Shown: positions 27,651 through 36,703 of the stretch, one piece after another
How positions within the stretch are numbered: the first letter of the stretch is position 1
How the letters are laid out: each line of letters begins with the position of its first letter
Assembly: GCF_032341995.1 (NCBI RefSeq)
Contig: NZ_CP135439.1
Span: 1,426,001-1,490,000, forward strand
Direction: 5' to 3'
From: Domibacillus sp. DTU_2020_1001157_1_SI_ALB_TIR_016
Lineage (GTDB): Bacteria; Bacillota; Bacilli; Bacillales; Domibacillaceae
DNA length: 64,000 nt
Made by a program: the position numbers and the translations under genes
The notes under the pieces: model-generated
The model's database searches: none
The model's input: only the letters and a program-made list of their open reading frames with translations
Told to the model about the DNA's origin: nothing

Positions 27651-30438
27651 ATGGTGTTTCGGTTTGAACGTCAGGTGCTGGTTCAGCTGAACCATTGCCT
27701 TGCGTTGTACCAGTACCGCCATCAGTAGTACCGCTGGTATTGCCGCCAGTGTTTCCATTTGTATTACCAGTTCCATTACCGTTTCCATTGCCGTTGTTGC
27801 CTGTGGAAGGCGTGCTTGGCTGTGGAGTAGAAGGCTCAGGATCTGCCGGAGCCGGATCGGCTGGCTCAGGATCTGCCGGAGCCGGATCGGCTGGCTCAGG
27901 ATCTGCTGGAGCCGGATCGGCTGGCTCAGGATCGGCTGGTTCCGGTTCTGTTGGTTCAGGATCTGTTGGTTCCGGTTCCGTTGGTTCCGGTTCTGTTGGT
28001 TCCGGTTCTGTTGTTTCACCACCAGGAACGGTTACAGATGTAGAAGCCGAATCAACGCTTTGGCCGTCGACGATGGCTGTGACCGTGATGGAGTATGTCT
28101 GCCCCGGCTGTCCGCCGCCAAAGACGGTTGAGAAGCCGCCGATAGACTGTGTTTCCAATCCATTTGATACGCTGAAGGATGGACTGCCTTCACCGCTATA
28201 GGACCATGAAACAGACATATTTCCGCTCTCGTCTGCGGTTGCCGATAAGCCGGTTACTTCACCGCTGGATGTTTCTTCTTCTGTTTGTTCTTCATCTTCT
28301 GTCTGCTCATCTTCTTCCGGTTCTTCTTCCTTTTTCGGAGCAGAACGCTTCGGCTGTTCGCCGCGGACAAATAATTCATATGTTACATCGCTGTCTGAAG
28401 CACCGCTTCCTGCCACAACTGCTGGATTCGATCCTTTGACAATTGGCAGTTCAATGACGCTGTCTGGTTTTTCAAAATCAGGTGTATCTACGTCCTCAGA
28501 TACTTTTGTCATCAATTCTTTAAACAGCTGTTTTGCAATCTGCTGGCTGTCCTTGGACAAGTACTCATTGCGTTTTTCATAACCTGTCCAAACGGACGCT
28601 GTATATTTCGTTGTATAGCCGACAAACCATGAATCTGGAGAAGCGCTGGATGGAATATTGTATTTCTCGCGCTCATCCTGCGTGTAGTTCGTTGTTCCGG
28701 TTTTACCGGCCATATGAAGCGAAGGAATATTCGCTGCCGTTCCGGTTCCATAGTCTACAACACTTTCTAACATATCCGTAACCATATAAGCCGTGTAATC
28801 GCTCATGGCTGGTTCGGATTTAATATCATTTTTAACGACTGTGCCGTCTGCGAGTGTAATTTGTTTAACCGTATGCGGTTTGTTGTAAATACCGCCGTTT
28901 CCAAATGCAGCATAAGCGCCGGCCATTTGCAGCGGTGAAATCCCTTCGTCGCCATCCATTCCGCCAATCGCATAGGATTCAAATTCATTTTTCAAATTGA
29001 TGCCGAGCTTGCCGGCAAATTCATAAGCGTCGTCAAAGCCGACTTCCTGGAACGTCCGGACGGCCGGTGTATTTTTTGAACGGGCGAGCGCATCGCGCAT
29101 AGACATCATACCTGCGTAAGAGCCGCCCGCATTTCCAACGGAACCGCCATTTGTATATTGAAGCGGGCTGTCTTCAACTTGTTCATACGTTGACCATTTT
29201 AAATATTCGATCGCTGGGCCATAATCCAAGATAGGCTTAATCGTTGAGCCTGGCTGCGTCCGGTTATCGGTCGCGTAGTTGAAGCCGCGCTCGACCTCCT
29301 GGTTGCGGCCTCCGCCAATCGCCCGAATCTCGCCGGTTTCCGTATCTGTTAAAACGATACCGGCCTGGAAAAGTTCACTCGGGTAGTCAATGTACTCATC
29401 GCTGTTTAACAGCTCATACATAAAGTCCTGCGCTTCTTTATCAAGCGTTGTTTCGATCGTCAGTCCATCTGTGTAGGCGTTGTAGCCCATATCTTCTACT
29501 TCTTCAATTACCTGGTCAACAAAAGCGTCATATTCTTTGTCGACACCTGATTTGTTCGTTGGTTCTTCAACAAGGAAATCAGTAATGTTTTCGGATTGTG
29601 CTTCATTCATTTCGGATTCAGAAATTTTGTCATGCTGGTTCATGAGAGAGAGAACAACGTCTTTCCGCTTTTCCGCACTTTCCGGATGCTTAAAGGCATT
29701 GTAATTATTCGGGCTTTGCGGCATCCCCGCAAGATAAGCTGCTTCCGGCAGGGTCAATTCATCTAAATCTTTACCGAAGTAGTAATCGGCAGCTGCTTTA
29801 ACACCCATCACCGCCGGAGTACCCGACATATAAATTTTGTTAACATACATTTCAAAAATTTCTTCTTTGGAGTATTTCTGCTCCAGTTTGTAAGCAAGAT
29901 AAGCTTCCTGGGCTTTCCGCTTCAACGTTTTATCAGCTGTCAAGAAAGACATCTTAACAACCTGCTGGGTAATCGTACTGGCCCCTTGTGAGCCAAAGCC
30001 GTTTGTCACGTTTTTCACTGCTGCACCGGCAAGGCGCATCGGATCGATTCCGTGATGGTCAAAAAAGCGGCTGTCTTCCGTTGCGATAAAGGCATCGCGG
30101 ACCAAAGCAGGAATATCGTCATATTTCACATATTCACGGCGTTCTGCACCAACATTGGTCAACAGTTTGCCGTCATCGGTATTAATTTTTGATGAAATCG
30201 GATCTTTTAGAAGTGATTCATCAATTTCCGGTGTATCTTTTACGTAATAAGCAAACAGTCCTGCACCACCGATCAAAACGAGTAAAGCAACTAAAAGCAG
30301 GCCGAGAAAAACCCGTTTGAAGATCGAACGTTTTTTGTTCGAAGGTGATTTGGCTGGTTTTGCTTTTCGTTGTGCGCGGGCCGGCTTTTTCTTTTGCTGG
30401 TTCCGCTTTTCAGTTCTTGATTTGTATTCGCCAGACAT
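27649..30438 (-). CDS. ponA: Bifunctional penicillin-binding protein 1A with FN3 domain and repeat tail
   Basis: 929 residues. A basic cytoplasmic tail and one membrane helix (FLGLLLVALLVLIGGAGLF) precede a GT51 transglycosylase domain (ATEDSRFFDHHGIDP, ASTITQQVVK) and a transpeptidase domain with STIK near 399 and KTGTT near 579. A fibronectin type III-like domain (about 726-804) and a Pro/Glu/Asp repeat plus Gly/Asn/Thr tail follow. It polymerises and crosslinks peptidoglycan outside the membrane. The first start in the frame is 17 codons upstream inside recU; the Met at 30438 fits the operon gap and has GAGGAAAAG upstream. Confidence 0.95.
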   Translation of the reverse strand: MSGEYKSRTEKRNQQKKKPARAQRKAKPAKSPSNKKRSIFKRVFLGLLLVALLVLIGGAGLFAYYVKDTPEIDESLLKDPISSKINTDDGKLLTNVGAERREYVKYDDIPALVRDAFIATEDSRFFDHHGIDPMRLAGAAVKNVTNGFGSQGASTITQQVVKMSFLTADKTLKRKAQEAYLAYKLEQKYSKEEIFEMYVNKIYMSGTPAVMGVKAAADYYFGKDLDELTLPEAAYLAGMPQSPNNYNAFKHPESAEKRKDVVLSLMNQHDKISESEMNEAQSENITDFLVEEPTNKSGVDKEYDAFVDQVIEEVEDMGYNAYTDGLTIETTLDKEAQDFMYELLNSDEYIDYPSELFQAGIVLTDTETGEIRAIGGGRNQEVERGFNYATDNRTQPGSTIKPILDYGPAIEYLKWSTYEQVEDSPLQYTNGGSVGNAGGSYAGMMSMRDALARSKNTPAVRTFQEVGFDDAYEFAGKLGINLKNEFESYAIGGMDGDEGISPLQMAGAYAAFGNGGIYNKPHTVKQITLADGTVVKNDIKSEPAMSDYTAYMVTDMLESVVDYGTGTAANIPSLHMAGKTGTTNYTQDEREKYNIPSSASPDSWFVGYTTKYTASVWTGYEKRNEYLSKDSQQIAKQLFKELMTKVSEDVDTPDFEKPDSVIELPIVKGSNPAVVAGSGASDSDVTYELFVRGEQPKRSAPKKEEEPEEDEQTEDEEQTEEETSSGEVTGLSATADESGNMSVSWSYSGEGSPSFSVSNGLETQSIGGFSTVFGGGQPGQTYSITVTAIVDGQSVDSASTSVTVPGGETTEPEPTEPEPTEPEPTDPEPTEPEPADPEPADPAPADPEPADPAPADPEPADPAPADPEPSTPQPSTPSTGNNGNGNGNGTGNTNGNTGGNTSGTTDGGTGTTQGNGSAEPAPDVQTETP
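27833..28020. repeat. Coding repeat in the ponA tail
   Basis: Three near-identical 30-bp units begin at 27833, 27863 and 27893, followed by degenerate units. They encode the alternating EPADPAPADP pattern and then EPTEPEPTDP. Such tandem units are prone to copy-number change. On the plus strand they also create a long spurious Gly/Ser/Ala frame. Confidence 0.9.
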
Positions 30439-30463
30439 TTGTCTCTTTTCCTCACTTTCAAAA

Positions 30464-31069
30464 TTAAAAGTATACATCTTCCACGGCATCCAAAAATGGA
30501 ATGCGCGGAGAAAAGCCCAGTGTCAGCTCGATACTGCAGCTGGTGAGCTCTGCTTTTGTAATAGACTTGCGGCCGCCGTTATGCATACGTTCCCAGAAAG
30601 CATTCAATGCATGAAACGGCAGAAAAAAGAGCTCGTCCGTTTTAGAAAAACGGATAATTACAAAAGCGATACCGCCATGCTCGTCCACTTGTTTCATGTG
30701 GGCAATTTGGTGGGCGTGAAAGTTTTTGAGCGGAAACGACGTTTCACTGTTCGTTTCTTTCGCTTCAAAATCAATATACTTTCCTTTATAAACCCCATTG
30801 TAATCTGTTGTAGAAGCCTGCCTGAAGTAAGCTTCCTTAATGACAGCCGCGCTTCTGGCTGGATAGTCGACCCGTACAATTTGAACGGGAACAGGTTTTT
30901 TGTGAATGACCGCCATATTTCGGCCCAAATAATACGCATTCGTTTCATTAATATCGTCTTCAAGCGTCATGCCGCGGTTTGAAAAAACAGGATTCTTGTT
31001 CTGCTGCTTCGCCTGGGACGATTGAGCGGGCTGCGTATATTCTTTTCCATTCGGATAGCGGATCGCCAT
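30464..31069 (-). CDS. recU: Holliday junction resolvase RecU
   Basis: 201 residues. The start at 31069 ([11 protein letters not shown]) has GGAGG seven bases upstream; an extension of eight codons is possible but lacks support. The catalytic region includes [20 protein letters not shown] with the acidic metal ligands, preceded by [14 protein letters not shown]. RecU cleaves Holliday junctions with RuvAB and modulates RecA. recU-ponA is the conserved Bacillus pair, with 25 bp between the genes. Confidence 0.95.
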   Translation of the reverse strand: MAIRYPNGKEYTQPAQSSQAKQQNKNPVFSNRGMTLEDDINETNAYYLGRNMAVIHKKPVPVQIVRVDYPARSAAVIKEAYFRQASTTDYNGVYKGKYIDFEAKETNSETSFPLKNFHAHQIAHMKQVDEHGGIAFVIIRFSKTDELFFLPFHALNAFWERMHNGGRKSITKAELTSCSIELTLGFSPRIPFLDAVEDVYF

Positions 31070-31243
31070 CTCATTCCCTCCTCTTGAATCCAATCAATAT
31101 CATACCACATGAGCGAACAAATCGCCTGTTTGAAAAGACATATTCCTTTATGCCTTTTTCCGGAAGCAGAACATTGAAAAGCGACGGTCATTCGGCTAGT
31201 ATATTAAGATAAATAGAATCATGATAAAAGCAGGGGATGTGCA

Positions 31244-31723
31244 ATGAAAAAAGAAGCCAAAGAGATTGAAGCTCTTCAAGAAGAAATACGAATTTTAAAA
31301 AAAGAGCTGGCCGAATACAAGCAGTTAGTGAAGGATACGTCCGCTCCGATTATTCCGTCTATTATCCCGGAAACAATATTAGTACCATTGACCGGGAAAA
31401 TGTCGCAGGAACGATTTGAGCTTATTATTTCTGCACTGATGGATGCATGCTACCAAAACGAAATAGAAACCGTTATTATTGACTTTACGGCCATTACCAA
31501 AAAAGAAATTGAAGAAACCGAGCTGCTTGGGCAGTCCATCGATCAGCTCGTTGGTTCGTTAAACTTGATGGGTGCTGAAACATTTTTAGTCGGATTTACA
31601 CCAGCGTTCACCCAGGAGCTTATGCGAAGCGGCATGCGGATTCGTCCGGATTTGAATACGTTTTTAACGTTCCGTCACGCGCTTCAGTTTTTAATGAAGA
31701 AAAAGGGCATGACTTTTGCGTAA
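31244..31723 (+). CDS. STAS-domain protein, RsbR/RsbS-like
   Basis: 159 residues: a short N-terminal coiled coil (EIEALQEEIRILKKELAEYK) followed by a STAS domain (residues ~45-155) with the RsbR-type end RSGMRIRPDLNTFLTFRHALQFL. Full RsbR paralogues carry a globin-like or other sensor domain of ~130 residues before STAS; here only the helical linker remains. A role as a stressosome component or sigma-factor antagonist is inferred from the family. It is not part of the B. subtilis recU neighbourhood. Confidence 0.8.
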   Translation: MKKEAKEIEALQEEIRILKKELAEYKQLVKDTSAPIIPSIIPETILVPLTGKMSQERFELIISALMDACYQNEIETVIIDFTAITKKEIEETELLGQSIDQLVGSLNLMGAETFLVGFTPAFTQELMRSGMRIRPDLNTFLTFRHALQFLMKKKGMTFA

Positions 31724-31835
31724 ATTGTCGGATTGCCGCTTTCTTTGCCGTGTGTTCACTAGTTTTGTCAAGCAGGAAGGAGATCTTCTTCCGGCGGCGA
31801 ATTTTACTAGTCAACAAAGCAAAGGGGTGACGGGA

Positions 31836-32063
31836 ATGACAAAGCAAGAGTGGATGGAAGAGCTGGCACAATTGGAAAAAGATACATTAGAGCTTGAGCA
31901 GCGATTGAAAATGAGGGTGGCAGACGAACGAAGCCGCAAAATTGCCGGCTTTCGCATCCACGCAGAGCGGGTTCATAACCGTTTGCTTCTAGTGGAAGAA
32001 GGAGCACGCTTTTTGTGCGGAGATGTAGTGATGCCGCTGAAGCCAGCAGCTGGCTCAATATGA
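31836..32063 (+). CDS. Small helical protein of unknown function
   Basis: 75 residues, starting at an ATG preceded by AAAGGGGTG. It is charged and helical at the N terminus (EELAQLEKDTLELEQRLKM), without cysteines or membrane segments. It precedes yppE by 14 bp and is likely co-transcribed. In B. subtilis small genes yppC/yppD stand here, but I cannot assign it to either. The bases before it (31724-31835) contain an 18-bp palindrome at about 31777-31794. Confidence 0.65.
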   Translation: MTKQEWMEELAQLEKDTLELEQRLKMRVADERSRKIAGFRIHAERVHNRLLLVEEGARFLCGDVVMPLKPAAGSI

Positions 32064-32077
32064 AATGAGGGTAGAAC

Positions 32078-32428
32078 GTGTCTTTAGGCGATCAAACAGT
32101 GAAATTACAGGAATTAATCCAACAAGCGAAAGCTATTTTTGAAGCAGGCCGCCAAACAAAGGAACCGGCTGATTTTTTCAAAACCGTAAAGCCGTTTGCA
32201 GACGAGGTAGATGCTGCAGCGGACGCTTGGGAACAAGCGGCGCTTTCGTATTTAAAAGAGCATCCGCAAAAATACGTGCATGCTGCCCAGATTATCCAGG
32301 CAGCTGATAACGCCCGGCGGGTTGGTGCTCATGCCCATTTTTTTGATACAGGAAAAGCAAAGTTTATTCAATCAGCAGATTCAGCCCTGTACGTGCTTGA
32401 ATCGCTTTATCATAACTTGGAAAAATAA
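32078..32428 (+). CDS. yppE: YppE family protein (DUF1798)
   Basis: 116 residues, GTG start with GAGGGTAGAAC just upstream. A four-helix-bundle-like all-alpha protein with the family elements PFADEVDAAADAWEQAALSY and GAHAHFFDTGKAKFIQS. The B. subtilis homologue has known structure but no assigned function. It is followed by a short terminator. Confidence 0.85.
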   Translation: MSLGDQTVKLQELIQQAKAIFEAGRQTKEPADFFKTVKPFADEVDAAADAWEQAALSYLKEHPQKYVHAAQIIQAADNARRVGAHAHFFDTGKAKFIQSADSALYVLESLYHNLEK

Positions 32429-32455
32429 GAGCGCATTCAAGCGTTCTTTTTTTTT
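32428..32455 (+). terminator. Terminator after yppE
   Basis: AGAGCGC and GCGTTCT pair (one G-U) around ATTCAA and are followed by nine T. Confidence 0.8.
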
Positions 32456-32547
32456 GCTTTTAAAAAGATCGTTTGTTCGATAAGATAGAAGGAAAAGAAC
32501 CGATTTTTAAGATCGAAAGCAGCAGGAAAAGAGGTGCCAGCAGGGCA

Positions 32548-34785
32548 ATGTGGAAAAAAACACTTGTAGAGATGATTGAAGAGCTGCGGCAGGATGAAAA
32601 TGTCATCCACTGGCATGAATTGGAGCCAGTAGAAGCAAAAACACGTCCGATGCCGGCTTTTTTAGATGAGCGGCTGAAAAGGGCACTGGAAGCACGCCGG
32701 GTGCGCGAGTTATACACCCACCAGTATTCAGCTTTAGAAGCTGTGCAAAAAGGAGAAAATATTGTAGCAGTGACCCCGACCGCTTCGGGCAAAACGCTTT
32801 GCTATAATCTGCCGGTCCTGCAAAAAATTGCGGAAGATTCAACAAGCAGGGCTCTTTATTTGTTTCCGACGAAAGCACTGGCACAGGATCAAAAAAGTGA
32901 ATTAAACGAAATAATTGCTGAAATGGGTGCCGATATTAAAAGCTTTACTTATGATGGAGATACATCGCCGACGATCCGCCAAAAAGTCCGGCAGGCGGGG
33001 CATATTGTGATGACCAATCCTGATATGCTTCATTCGGCTATTTTGCCAAACCATACAAAATGGGTCAGTTTGTTTGAGAACTTAAAATATATCGTCATTG
33101 ATGAACTGCATACGTACCGCGGTGTATTCGGCAGCCATGTTGCGAATGTAATTCGCCGCCTGCTGCGTATTTGTGCTTTTTACGGAAGCAGCCCGCAGTT
33201 TATTTGTACGTCTGCCACGATTGCCAATCCGAAAGAACTCGCTGAAGCGTTAACGAACCGGCCGATGCGGCTGATCGACAACAATGGAGCACCACGGGGG
33301 CGGAAGCACTTTGTTTTTTATAATCCGCCGGTTGTGAATGAACCGCTGAATATTCGTCGTAGTGCGACCGTTGAAGTAAACCGCCTGGCGCAGGAATTTT
33401 TAAAAAATAACATTCAAACGATTGTATTTGCGAGAAGCCGGGTCCGGGTTGAAGTGATTTTAAGTCATATTCAGGAACTGGTGAAGCGGGAGATCGGCCC
33501 GAAAACGATCCGCGGCTACCGGGGCGGCTACTTGCCGAAGGAGCGGCGTGCGATTGAGCAGGGGCTCCGAAGCGGAGACATTTTAGGCGTGGTCAGTACG
33601 AACGCGCTAGAGCTTGGCGTCGATATTGGGCAGCTGCAGGTCTGCGTGATGACCGGCTATCCGGGCAGCATCGCAAGCACCTGGCAGCAGGCCGGCCGTG
33701 CCGGGCGGCGTCATGGTGAAGCAGTCATCATTATGGTGGCAGGCTCGGCGCCGATTGACCAGTATGTCGTGCAAAATCCGGATTATTTCTTTGAGCGAAA
33801 TCCTGAATCAGCCCGCATTAATGCCGAAAATTTAATTATTTTAGTCGATCATTTAAAGTGCGCAGCGTACGAGCTGCCGTTTCGGGAAGACGAACTGTTC
33901 GGCCCGATGGAGGTAGGCGAAATCCTGGAATATTTGCAGGAGGAGCGGGTTCTTCATTACAATGGAGGCAAATATCACTGGTCTCATGAATCGTTTCCGG
34001 CGACCAATATTTCTCTTCGCTCGGCTGCACAGGAAAATGTCGTTATTGTTGATCAGACTGAAACAGCTAATGTAAAGATTATCGGCGAAATGGACCGGCT
34101 CAGCGCGATGACGCTTTTGCACGATGAAGCGATTTATTTGCACGAAGGAGTGCAGTTTCAAGTAGAAAAGCTGGATTGGGAGCATAAAAAAGCATACGTC
34201 CGCCAGGTGGATGTGGAATATTATACAGATGCTAATTTGGCGGTTCAGCTGAAAGTACTGGAAATAGACCGGACGCGGGAGCAATCGCTTTCCTCTGTTC
34301 ATTACGGTGACGTCACGGTGAATATATTGCCGACCATCTTTAAAAAAATTAAATTGACGACTTTCGAAAACATTGGCTCCGGGCCGATTACACTGCCGGA
34401 AGAAGAAATTCATACGAGTGCAGTCTGGCTGGAGCTGAAAATCGATGAGCCTGAAAAATCACTGGAACATTTGCTCATGGGCATTGCGAACGTTCTGCAC
34501 CATGTGGTGCCCATCCACACTATGTGCGACCGGAGTGATATTCACGTCGTTTCACAAATTAAAGCGGCCCATACAGGACTGCCGACTATTTTTTTATATG
34601 ATCATTATCCGGGCGGCATCGGTCTTGCAGAAGATGTGTACAAGCGGTTCGACAGTGTCAAGGCGGCAGCCATTGATTTGATTCGCAGATGTCCGTGTGA
34701 AAACGGCTGTCCTTCCTGCGTTGGCATGGGGTTTGAGGGAATGAATGTGAAGCAAAAAAGCATTGAGCTGCTCAACCGGTTTTAA
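32548..34785 (+). CDS. mrfA: Mitomycin-repair SF2 helicase MrfA (YprA)
   Basis: 745 residues. DEAD-box-like helicase core: TPTASGKTLCY (Walker A, ~76-86), DELH (~185) in place of DEAD/DEAH, CTSATIAN (motif III), STNALELGVDIG and QQAGRAGRR (motifs V/VI). The C-terminal MZB/DUF1998 zinc domain ends with the cysteine cluster RCPCENGCPSCVG. In B. subtilis MrfA works with the exonuclease MrfB in a UvrABC-independent excision pathway for mitomycin C damage. ATG 32548 gives the family length; the upstream frame extension is unsupported. Confidence 0.94.
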   Translation: MWKKTLVEMIEELRQDENVIHWHELEPVEAKTRPMPAFLDERLKRALEARRVRELYTHQYSALEAVQKGENIVAVTPTASGKTLCYNLPVLQKIAEDSTSRALYLFPTKALAQDQKSELNEIIAEMGADIKSFTYDGDTSPTIRQKVRQAGHIVMTNPDMLHSAILPNHTKWVSLFENLKYIVIDELHTYRGVFGSHVANVIRRLLRICAFYGSSPQFICTSATIANPKELAEALTNRPMRLIDNNGAPRGRKHFVFYNPPVVNEPLNIRRSATVEVNRLAQEFLKNNIQTIVFARSRVRVEVILSHIQELVKREIGPKTIRGYRGGYLPKERRAIEQGLRSGDILGVVSTNALELGVDIGQLQVCVMTGYPGSIASTWQQAGRAGRRHGEAVIIMVAGSAPIDQYVVQNPDYFFERNPESARINAENLIILVDHLKCAAYELPFREDELFGPMEVGEILEYLQEERVLHYNGGKYHWSHESFPATNISLRSAAQENVVIVDQTETANVKIIGEMDRLSAMTLLHDEAIYLHEGVQFQVEKLDWEHKKAYVRQVDVEYYTDANLAVQLKVLEIDRTREQSLSSVHYGDVTVNILPTIFKKIKLTTFENIGSGPITLPEEEIHTSAVWLELKIDEPEKSLEHLLMGIANVLHHVVPIHTMCDRSDIHVVSQIKAAHTGLPTIFLYDHYPGGIGLAEDVYKRFDSVKAAAIDLIRRCPCENGCPSCVGMGFEGMNVKQKSIELLNRF

Positions 34786-34796
34786 GGGGGCTAACA

Positions 34797-36020
34797 ATGA
34801 GTTTAATGAAAAAGCTGCAGCGGCAGAAAAAGCATATTGTACGTGATGGGGAAAAACCGGCTGCTAAAAAAGTGGAAGCACCAAAAGAGATTCGGCATTG
34901 GGAGACGTGGAGAGCAGCGGGAGCCGAGCTGTTTGAATTTGAAGGGGAATATTGCATCACGCGTGAAACGCACCATCCGCTCGACACGCTCCACGGCTTG
35001 TATACATTTAGTGAGGCGCAAAAAACGATAGCACAGTGGTCATCTTTTAGTGGACATCATCCACTGTCGGCTAAAGGATTTCATCCATCTGATTTATACT
35101 TCTTTGATATTGAGACGACCGGGCTCAGCGGTTCAGGAAGTGTTATTTTTTTACTTGGAACTGCGCGCATTCATGACCATCAAGTGACGGTTAAGCAATT
35201 TTTTCTCCCTTCTCCAGGCAATGAAACGGCACTGTATGCGAAATTTCTGCAGGAAACGGACTATACGACCCTGGTAACGTACAATGGGAAATCATTTGAC
35301 TGGCCGCAGGTAAAGTCACGTCATACGTTTGTGCGCGAGCGGGTGCCGGCACTGCCGGCTTTTGGGCATTTTGACCTTTATCATGCATCCCGCCGGCTTT
35401 TTAAGCATACAATGGATTCGGTTAAGCTTGTCAACGTAGAAAAAGAGCACCTCGGACTCGAACGGGTGAATGATGTTCCCGGCCATTTGGCACCGATTAT
35501 TTATTTTGATTTTATCGATCGGGGAGATCCAGAGGGTGTCCTGCAGGTGATGAAGCACAACGAGCGCGACATTTTAAGCTTAATTACTTTATATACGCAT
35601 ATCAGCCGTCTCGTGCTTGATGAAGAAGGAGGAAGCGATGACCAAACGACTCTTGAGGTAGGGAAGTGGTTTGAAGCATCAGGAAACCGTGCGGCAGCAA
35701 AAGAATCCTTTCAAAACGCTGCCAAGAGCAGCCGGGACGACGTCGCTTTAGATGCGGCGTTCCGGCTTGCGATGCAGCTGAAAAAGGAACATTCTTTTGA
35801 AGAAGCGGTGCAGTTGTTTACCCGTGTCCGTCAGGCTGGGGCGGACCGCTCCATCGAAGCAGCCGTTGAGCTGGCCAAGCTGTATGAGCATAAATGGAAG
35901 GATGTTCCGATGGCGGCAAGAGAAACCAAATGGGCCCTGCAGCAAAAGCAGGAAAATCCGGCAGTTGAAGCCGCGCTGTTACACCGTTTGTGCCGGCTTG
36001 AAAAAAAGTTGTCGAAATAA
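34797..36020 (+). CDS. mrfB: MrfB, DEDD-type exonuclease with TPR-like tail (YprB)
   Basis: 407 residues, 11 bp after mrfA. The RNase H-like/DnaQ core shows FFDIETTGLSGSG (DxE), the segment LVTYNGKSFDWPQVKSRH and HNERDILSLITLY (final aspartate), followed by a helical TPR-like C terminus (SFEEAVQLFTRVRQAG). In B. subtilis MrfB is the proposed exonuclease partner of MrfA for DNA crosslink repair. Ribosome site is AAGGGGG. Confidence 0.93.
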   Translation: MSLMKKLQRQKKHIVRDGEKPAAKKVEAPKEIRHWETWRAAGAELFEFEGEYCITRETHHPLDTLHGLYTFSEAQKTIAQWSSFSGHHPLSAKGFHPSDLYFFDIETTGLSGSGSVIFLLGTARIHDHQVTVKQFFLPSPGNETALYAKFLQETDYTTLVTYNGKSFDWPQVKSRHTFVRERVPALPAFGHFDLYHASRRLFKHTMDSVKLVNVEKEHLGLERVNDVPGHLAPIIYFDFIDRGDPEGVLQVMKHNERDILSLITLYTHISRLVLDEEGGSDDQTTLEVGKWFEASGNRAAAKESFQNAAKSSRDDVALDAAFRLAMQLKKEHSFEEAVQLFTRVRQAGADRSIEAAVELAKLYEHKWKDVPMAARETKWALQQKQENPAVEAALLHRLCRLEKKLSK

Positions 36021-36109
36021 CCCGAAAATGACTGTCATATAGTTGTAACTTTTTTAAAAACACCGTAAAATGATAAATGGTTGTTTTTGAGATAAACTAT
36101 AAATATGGG

Positions 36110-36217
36110 GTGAATGACAGGTTGTATCGTGCAATTCTATTTTTATTTTTCGTGTTTGTCGGCTTAACTGCATTCGTATTAACAAACTTAAAAGATAGTT
36201 TTTACGCATTGTTATAA
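36110..36217 (+). CDS. Possible 35-residue single-span membrane protein
   Basis: A GTG-initiated frame (TTG 36122 as alternative) encodes a short basic head and one hydrophobic helix, LYRAILFLFFVFVGLTAFVL, then NLKDSFYALL. It occupies a ~300-bp gap between mrfB and gpsB, where B. subtilis carries ypsA. The ribosome site is weak (ATATGGGG), so expression is uncertain. Apart from it I see nothing in 36021-36325. Confidence 0.4.
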   Translation: MNDRLYRAILFLFFVFVGLTAFVLTNLKDSFYALL

Positions 36218-36325
36218 GGAAAGAAAAAAACCTCTTGTCTGCCTGCTTTCCGATTGACAAACGACCCTGTTTTTGAAACAATTAATGAAAAAATAGGCAG
36301 GATGCGATGAAGGTGGTGCAAGGCA

Positions 36326-36655
36326 ATGTTGTCGGATAAACTTAAGTTAACAGGAAAAGATATCCTGGAAAAAGAATTTAAAACATCGATGCGGGGCTAT
36401 AGCCCGGATGAAGTAGATCAATTTTTAGACCTTGTCATAAAAGACTATGAAGTATTTCAGCAGGCAATTGAAGAGCTGCAGCAGGAAAACTTGCGCTTGA
36501 AAAAAGAAAACAGCACGATTTCAGCCCGGAAGCCGATTCCGGAAGCGCCAATTCGCCAGCAGCAGCCGGCTCCGGGATCAACCAATTTCGATATTTTAAA
36601 ACGCTTATCGAATTTGGAACGCCACGTTTTTGGCGACCGTCTCCATAATGAATAA
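36326..36655 (+). CDS. gpsB: Cell-cycle protein GpsB
   Basis: 109 residues with the DivIVA-like N-terminal membrane/lipid-binding domain (KEFKTSMRGYSPDEVDQFLDLVIKD), a coiled coil to ~70, a Pro/Gln-rich linker and the C-terminal helix NFDILKRLSNLERHVFG. GpsB couples septal and lateral wall synthesis and binds PBP1 (PonA), whose gene lies ~6 kb upstream. The ribosome site is AAGGTGG. Confidence 0.95.
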   Translation: MLSDKLKLTGKDILEKEFKTSMRGYSPDEVDQFLDLVIKDYEVFQQAIEELQQENLRLKKENSTISARKPIPEAPIRQQQPAPGSTNFDILKRLSNLERHVFGDRLHNE

Positions 36656-36663
36656 ATTACCAT

Positions 36664-36691
36664 TGCGAAATCTCGCGGTTTCTTTTATAAT
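36664..36691 (+). promoter_or_regulatory. rnpB promoter
   Basis: TTGCGA (36664-36669) and TATAAT (36686-36691) are 16 bp apart, placing transcription start just ahead of the RNase P RNA. Confidence 0.7.
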
Positions 36692-36703
36692 AAGGAACGA
36701 AAT

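Noticed and set aside
27695..28201. Long plus-strand frame rich in Gly/Ser/Ala, and another on the minus strand rich in Gln/Asn, in the ponA tail region.
   Set aside because: Both are shadows of the tandem 30-bp repeat encoding the PBP1a tail; neither has a ribosome site or plausible protein composition.
31724..31835. Palindrome GGAAGGAGATCTTCTTCC and nearby ACTAGT repeats as an operator.
   Set aside because: The symmetry is real, but there is no promoter nearby to regulate and no known regulator with this site; it may simply be a hairpin between two genes.
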